This document shows, one piece after another, positions 59,411 to 64,000 of a DNA stretch of 64,000 nucleotides; within the stretch, counting starts at the first letter, position 1; each line of letters starts with the position of its first letter. The position numbers and the translations under genes were made by a program. The notes below the pieces were generated by a model. The model saw only the letters and a list, made by a program, of their open reading frames with translations, ran no database searches and had not been told where the DNA came from. Source of the stretch: Morella rubra (taxonomy: Eukaryota > Streptophyta > Magnoliopsida > Fagales > Myricaceae); NCBI GenBank assembly GCA_003952965.2, contig CM025855.1:24437677-24501676 (forward strand), given 5' to 3'.

Positions 59411-59783
59411 TCAGTTATGACACAGGTCACAAGTGGTACTTTGGAGGACGAGGTGTCGTTTAGTTTGGAGAGGAGGTTTCGGAATGTTACGAGGCTAGTC
59501 CTCGATGTGGACTGGGAGCGGGGACATCTTGGGTAACATCAGCGTCTAAGGGTGGAAGCCCATTGGGGATGGATTCAGAGCGGAAATCTAGCAAGCCATC
59601 GAGGGAATTGGGGCCTCTGGACCTGAGAAATCGTTTGTGATTGTACTCAAAATTGACAAAAGTAACGTGGAAGCCTTTTTGGTATGAGAGTTTTGCTAGC
59701 TTGAGCATTGGGTTTATGTGACCCTGACCTGGGATTGGGACGCAAATAACATGAGGTCTTGAACCTGCGAATATGGAACCCAT
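59411..59783 (-). pseudogene. UGT85 exon 1 remnant (copy 5)
   Basis: First exon fragment starting at 59783 (MGSIFAGSRPHVICVPIPGQ, then [12 protein letters not shown] and [16 protein letters not shown]). A small deletion changes the frame near 59510, and homology ends near 59411 at the part corresponding to VTCVI. The remainder of exon 1, the intron and exon 2 are missing. Promoter-like sequence with cccttttatgg remains upstream (about 59878-59888). Confidence 0.88.
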
Positions 59784-60720
59784 CTGATCTAGTCTCTCTC
59801 TCTCTCTCTCTCCGCGTCAAACGCACACGGCTCAGAAGAAACATAAATGCAGTGACAAAGTTTAGATTGTTGCATGCCCTTTTATGGAAGTGTTGGAGTC
59901 GAAAAGAATTAGGGTTTTTCCTTCGAATGTTGTGGGAGGCTTAACATTTTTGCGCCTTAGTCAAGTAAAAAAAGTAGGCATTTAAATATTTTTTTAAAAT
60001 TAATAAATTCAAAATCAAACCATCAATGTCAGAACATATCATGCTTAAAAAAAATTTCAAGATTGAGGCATTTTTTTTTTCTTATGCACAATCATCAAAA
60101 GATCTTAATCTTTCAAAACTAAACAAAAAGCTGAATATGTCATCGTATTTTGAAAATAATTCAAATCGATCAGGCAAGGAAGATATTGCTTGATCTACAA
60201 TATAATAAAAATAATCAAATTTGAAAGATTCCTCGTTGATTTCATCATCTCATCATCATCTTAATGAATTGTATTTTCCTATGAATGACAAGCTTTTAAT
60301 GACTTATATATCCATCTCAACCGCAACTTGCTTAGATAATTCCAAAGCAGATTAATTAAAACCATTTTCTTTGTAGTCTTTAAAATAAGAAATAAGTTCC
60401 TTTAATTTATCCATAGCAATATCTATAGCATATTTTCAAGTTGTAAGTTCTTACTAACTGAATTTACAGCAAACAATATCTTATACCAGATATTCATTCT
60501 CAATAGAAATTTAAAGTTTTTTTTATATATAATATATTCCCAATGATGTTAGAAGTTAATTAGCAATAAATAGCCAATTGTGGTAGACAGTTGTGGTTCT
60601 AGGTTTTAGGGGAATAATTTATTGTGAATGATGCTATTATTTTGAAAAGAGACATTAATAGTAGATATTATTTTGAAAAGAGACGTTAATACTGTTAGTT
60701 TCTATTATATTAAATGTTAT
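59784..60720. other. AT-rich spacer upstream of UGT copy 5
   Basis: A CT tract (about 59791-59812) and promoter-like sequence lie near the UGT remnant, then AT-rich DNA. No gene. Confidence 0.4.
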
Positions 60721-61091
60721 GGCTGCCAAAGAACTATTTCCCAATAATTCTGACAAATGATTTGGAAAGAAGTAATACCTTAGTTAGTTAAGTGCGTAAT
60801 TGTGAGACATGCTAATTATAAGCAGATTAAATCGAATTCATTAAACAGCCCTTTGTTTTTTAGTGTCGCGAGAAATAATTAGCTTAAAAACAATTGAATA
60901 AGGGCTATTGAGATGCGACAGGCTAACTGTACAGATCCCCATATCAGAGACCTTGGATTATAGAAAGAATTATTACGACTGGCTCAACATTAAAAATCGA
61001 AAATGCTCCCACACGTCGTCCAGATCGCATGTTACCAGCACTTATTTAATGTGCATGTCAATGGCAGTGCTTTCGAAGCAGTGTTCCTTCG
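60721..61091. repeat. Third copy of the UGT flank block
   Basis: Matches 57788-58180 and 54836-55270 through gctaattataagcagatt, cagagaccttggattatag and ggctcaacattaaaa. Breaks off at ttcgaaa, where it joins a copy of the nitronate monooxygenase 3' end. Confidence 0.7.
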
Positions 61092-61710
61092 AAAAATTTA
61101 GTGTCATATAATATAAGGAATGGTTGGCCAGGGACAGTTGCAAATTAGACAACCAAACAGTTCCAAAATGTTGCGGATAAATTCTGATTAGTGTTGACAA
61201 ACAACTCTGAACTCTTACAACATCCACAGATTCTACCAGAAGAGATGCTTAACGAGTTACTCCTCGTGGTGAATGCATGATTTGGATGTTCTGTAATTTT
61301 CTATCTGGAATGCACGGTAATTTGAAAAAAGATAGACATAACAGGTGAACCTATTGTAAGGCTCATGCTGCTCCGAAACTTTATAAAAATATCATTAATT
61401 AATCGTATAGCATGTTGTGCATATCTTTTTTTCGAATTACAGCGTACAATCTGGATAAGAAATTGGAAAAAATCTCCATCAATAAATGCATCATGTCTCT
61501 GCATCTGAGAGTGTCTGTTAGCATTGTGAGTCTGACTAGTTTTCTTTATCAGTTGTCTGGACTTTGAAGCCATTTCTTAAGCCATTTCTATCGTAATATA
61601 AATGAATAAGATGCCTTTTAATTAACTTGTTGTTGAGTTAGAGAAGATCTGAGTTCCAAATGCTGCCGCAAGGCTCAAAAGGATTGTTGTAGTTTTGTGC
61701 TTTTACCCCT
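61092..61710 (+). pseudogene. Displaced copy of the nitronate monooxygenase 3' end
   Basis: From aaaatttagtgtcatata onward this matches 39024 and beyond: the last few codons of the gene (FSVI-stop) and its 3' UTR (ggaatggttggcca, ccaaatgctgc, aaaaggattgttgtagtttt). No other exon is present. It is interrupted by a ~205-base insertion at 61280-61484. Confidence 0.82.
61280..61484. mobile_element. Small insertion with an imperfect 8-bp target duplication
   Basis: Absent from the parent sequence near 39200. Flanked by aatgcatg (61272-61279) and aatgcatc (61485-61492), 7 of 8 matching. Related to 8225-8365 (shared acaggtgaacctattgtaag-like core and cgaaactttata). An 8-bp duplication would suit an hAT-type MITE. 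Confidence 0.6.
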
Positions 61711-62703
61711 TTACTCAATTAAAAGTGAGAATCGATCTTTAGAAAGAACACCGATGAAGTAGAATCTTTACCACAATATCCCTCTCAATTTGCTAATATT
61801 CCACCTAATTCTGAGCTGGCTTATCATCTCGCTCTAATATTGTTTTTTTTTATCACCAAATATATTCGTCGTTCTAAAGAGGAAAACACATAATTAGGAG
61901 TATTAGACGACCCTGCTGATTTTTTTTTTTTTATCAAAAACTTATCCATTATCTAAATAAAACAAAACAAAATTCATCAATATAATTTCACAAGTCATAG
62001 CATAAGGTCCTAATCACAATTTCAATATAATTTCAAAACCTAATCACAATTTCACAATTTAAATGCACATTAATAATTTTACAACCCAACTATGTAGTAT
62101 CATAAATACAAAATTCAGTAGAAATATCAACCAAAATTGATAGCATCATAACATTGAATTGACAAAATTCATAGCATCATAACAAAGGACATGGGCGAAT
62201 GGGCTTGGGACTGAACTTTAAGGGGGCCCAGCCTAGTCTAAAAGGAGTAGGAAAAAAAATAATTTTCAAACGTTTTACATTGGCCAACCTGGGCCAAGGC
62301 CCCGGTTGGCCCCCCTCCATCCGCCACTCGTCGATCTGTGTACATTGTTTTATCTATGCGGCAGATTTATAATATTGGTTTACGCGTATGTACGTACTAT
62401 TATAAAATAATTAATTATAGGTAAGAATAAAGTTTTCTGAGTTTGGATTATGTATGCCTCCAACTTGTTTTGTTTGAATTCTACATATATATGACTTAGC
62501 CCTCTTATATTTATTTATAATATACTGGTCTCTAGGGAGAATTTCCCACTAGATGCCATGCTAGCTTCTCGACGTTGACCACCAAACAGTGTTAAGCATG
62601 CGCGCGGTCTTATAGCGCAGCTCATTCTAGTTTGGTGTTGTCTGTGTCATTTGATTTAATTAATGACCGAAAATGGTATACCAGTCAGATGCGAATACTG
62701 AAT
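61711..62703. other. Repeated array spacer D3
   Basis: Third diverged copy of the spacer at 39480-40260 and 44936-45647, interrupted by foreign repeat sequence at about 61920-62335. That insert ends in ccctccatccgccac, resembling the common plant terminus GTGGCGGA. No gene. Confidence 0.55.
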
Positions 62704-62822
62704 CGGGGTGGGTAGAGAGCTCATGGAGCTCAGATGGCTCCTCCTCCCTTTGGGGAGGGATAGCTCCGGGGGTCGAATCCCCCTCAGGCTTGGTAATGCT
62801 AGCTCCCTGCCTAGAAAAAACA
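62704..62822 (+). mobile_element. tRNA-like SINE
   Basis: About 119 bases with an A-box-like gagctcagatgg (62726-62737), a B-box-like ggtcgaatcc (62771-62780) and an A-rich tail. It is flanked by an imperfect 10-base duplication, aatactgaat (62694-62703) and aatattgaat (62823-62832). The order matches pol-III promoters of plant SINEs. Confidence 0.6.
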
Positions 62823-63182
62823 AATATTGAATGGATTATGGGGTTAAAAAAAAAAAAGACCTATAGTTTTGACCTCAAGGACTACAAATCACACTATTGT
62901 CTCTTGTCCTAATTCTTATTAAGTATTTCTGGCATAGTAGGATTTAGCAATGTGTGAGACTGTCTGTGTCTTACTATTGCTGCATGTAGAGGTCCTACAC
63001 TATGAGGTATCTGTTAAAAATATTATATTAGAAAAATATTTAAACTAGAGAGAGAGCGAAAAAGAGAAAAGACTTAACGTAATTCAGTCGAGAAAGACTT
63101 AGGTCCTCTATAGAAATCTCAAGAGTATATATTTTTAATTTTCAATTTGTATTACACGTGTACATAGAAAGACCTATATATC

Positions 63183-64000
63183 TAGGGGTGTACACCCGAC
63201 CCAGCAAGTCGGAAAAATGGGTTTCCAAAAGCCGACCCATGTAAAAACAGAAGAGAATAAACACTTTCGAGCCGAGCCAAGTGAAGGGTGAATTCCGGGC
63301 GGAAAATGGGTCGAGAAAACAGGTTGAAAATTGGAATGGGCCGCAAAGCCCAAAATCATTTTTTAAGCTTATTTATAGGCTATTTCATTCGGTCCAATAA
63401 CTTTTAGCCCATTTTACCAAATTTTTACATGGTATGCCAATTACCAGCCCAATTTAAGGGCTATTTCATTCAGCCTAATTTATGTTTAGCCCATTTTACC
63501 ATATTTTTATGTGGTATACTGTATGCCAAATTGCCAATTGCTAGCCCAAATTTTTCATTCTTCAATTACTTAGTAAGCATAAGCCTGAAATTACATCTTT
63601 TTTTCTTTGTTAAAATCACACTTGATACAATCTAACACAATGATATATATTGAAAAACAACGAAACAATAAAGAAAAACAACAATGATATATACAATGTC
63701 ACAATGATATATATTGAAAAATAACAAACCTACGAAACAATAAAGATATCAACAACAAACTGAAACAATAACAATACAGACAACAAACAATACAGATAGC
63801 AAAAAACCATAAATGCGTAGAGTTAAGTAAATTGAAACTGCATTCAACATTCAACAACAACAAATAAGAAATAAGAAAATTATCAAAATCCTAGAACAAA
63901 AATTCAACAACAACATAGAAATAAGAAATCAACAACAAGAAGTCAACAACAAGAAGTCAACAACAACATGGACTAAATTCAATACAACTAAAAATTCAAA
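63183..64000. mobile_element. Possible hAT-like non-autonomous element, left end, running off the window
   Basis: TAGGGGTGTACACCCGACCC at 63183 resembles the terminus of plant hAT elements (TAGGGGTG). It is followed by gcccattttacc repeats and an imperfect tandem duplication (63375-63465 and 63465-63555), then CAA-rich sequence to the window end. The right end is not seen, so the limits are unproven. Confidence 0.4.

Noticed and set aside
62760-62790. Functional tRNA gene
   Set aside because: The T-loop-like ggtcgaatcc is present but the cloverleaf arms do not form; a SINE explains it better.
1-64000. CRISPR arrays, operons or bacterial-type signals
   Set aside because: No regularly spaced repeats; all genes are spliced or plant-type.

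Overview
The window looks like nuclear DNA of a flowering plant, most likely a woody dicot. Its genes are intron-rich and use GT-AG introns. The families are typical of plants: a half-size ABCG transporter, a nuclear poly(A)-binding protein, a plastid type-II DAHP synthase, an EXORDIUM protein, a nitronate monooxygenase and a UGT85-type glucosyltransferase array. The spacers are AT-rich and hold plant Copia elements, a Mutator-like foldback element, small AT-rich MITEs and a tRNA-like SINE. I cannot name the species.

Layout. 1-2.4 kb: 3' part of a Ty1/Copia fossil, cut by the window edge. 3.2-6.9 kb: an ABCG half-transporter gene whose promoter and first exon are present in three rearranged partial copies and which has an in-frame stop, so probably a recent pseudogene. 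7.07-8.15 kb: a foldback element with two 415-bp inverted arms and a perfect 9-bp target duplication. 9.3-12.7 kb: PABN-type nuclear poly(A)-binding protein, six exons, 199 aa. 13.6-17.0 kb: plastid DAHP synthase, five exons, 518 aa. 18.7-19.6 kb (minus): intronless EXORDIUM-like gene with a TATA box and a perfect G-box. 20-32 kb: gene-poor, AT-rich, with MITE-like repeats, a GC-richer island at 20.7-21.1 kb and a decayed LINE RNase H remnant at 31.1-31.5 kb.

32-62 kb is a UGT85 array on the minus strand. It has two intact genes (32.3-33.9 and 55.3-56.9 kb), two broken copies (40.4-41.6 and 43.1-44.7 kb) and one first-exon remnant (59.4-59.8 kb). An intact six-exon nitronate monooxygenase gene (35.2-39.0 kb, plus, 332 aa) lies inside the array, head-to-head with the first UGT. 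Spacer blocks repeat around 39.5, 44.9 and 61.7 kb, and another set repeats around 54.8, 57.8 and 60.7 kb. A displaced copy of the monooxygenase 3' end sits at 61.1 kb. Together these show repeated unequal exchange. A Copia tandem array with three LTRs and one shared 5-bp target duplication (45.65-54.24 kb) is inserted in the middle. The last 1.3 kb holds a SINE and the left end of a possible hAT-type element.

The exon models for PABN, DAHP synthase, nitronate monooxygenase and both intact UGTs were built by hand. In each, all splice sites are GT-AG, codon phases agree and the summed length is an exact number of codons, so these are well supported. DAHP synthase (shikimate entry) and the UGT85 enzymes (small-molecule glucosylation) both belong to metabolism of aromatic or specialised compounds, but the sequence does not show that they act in one pathway.
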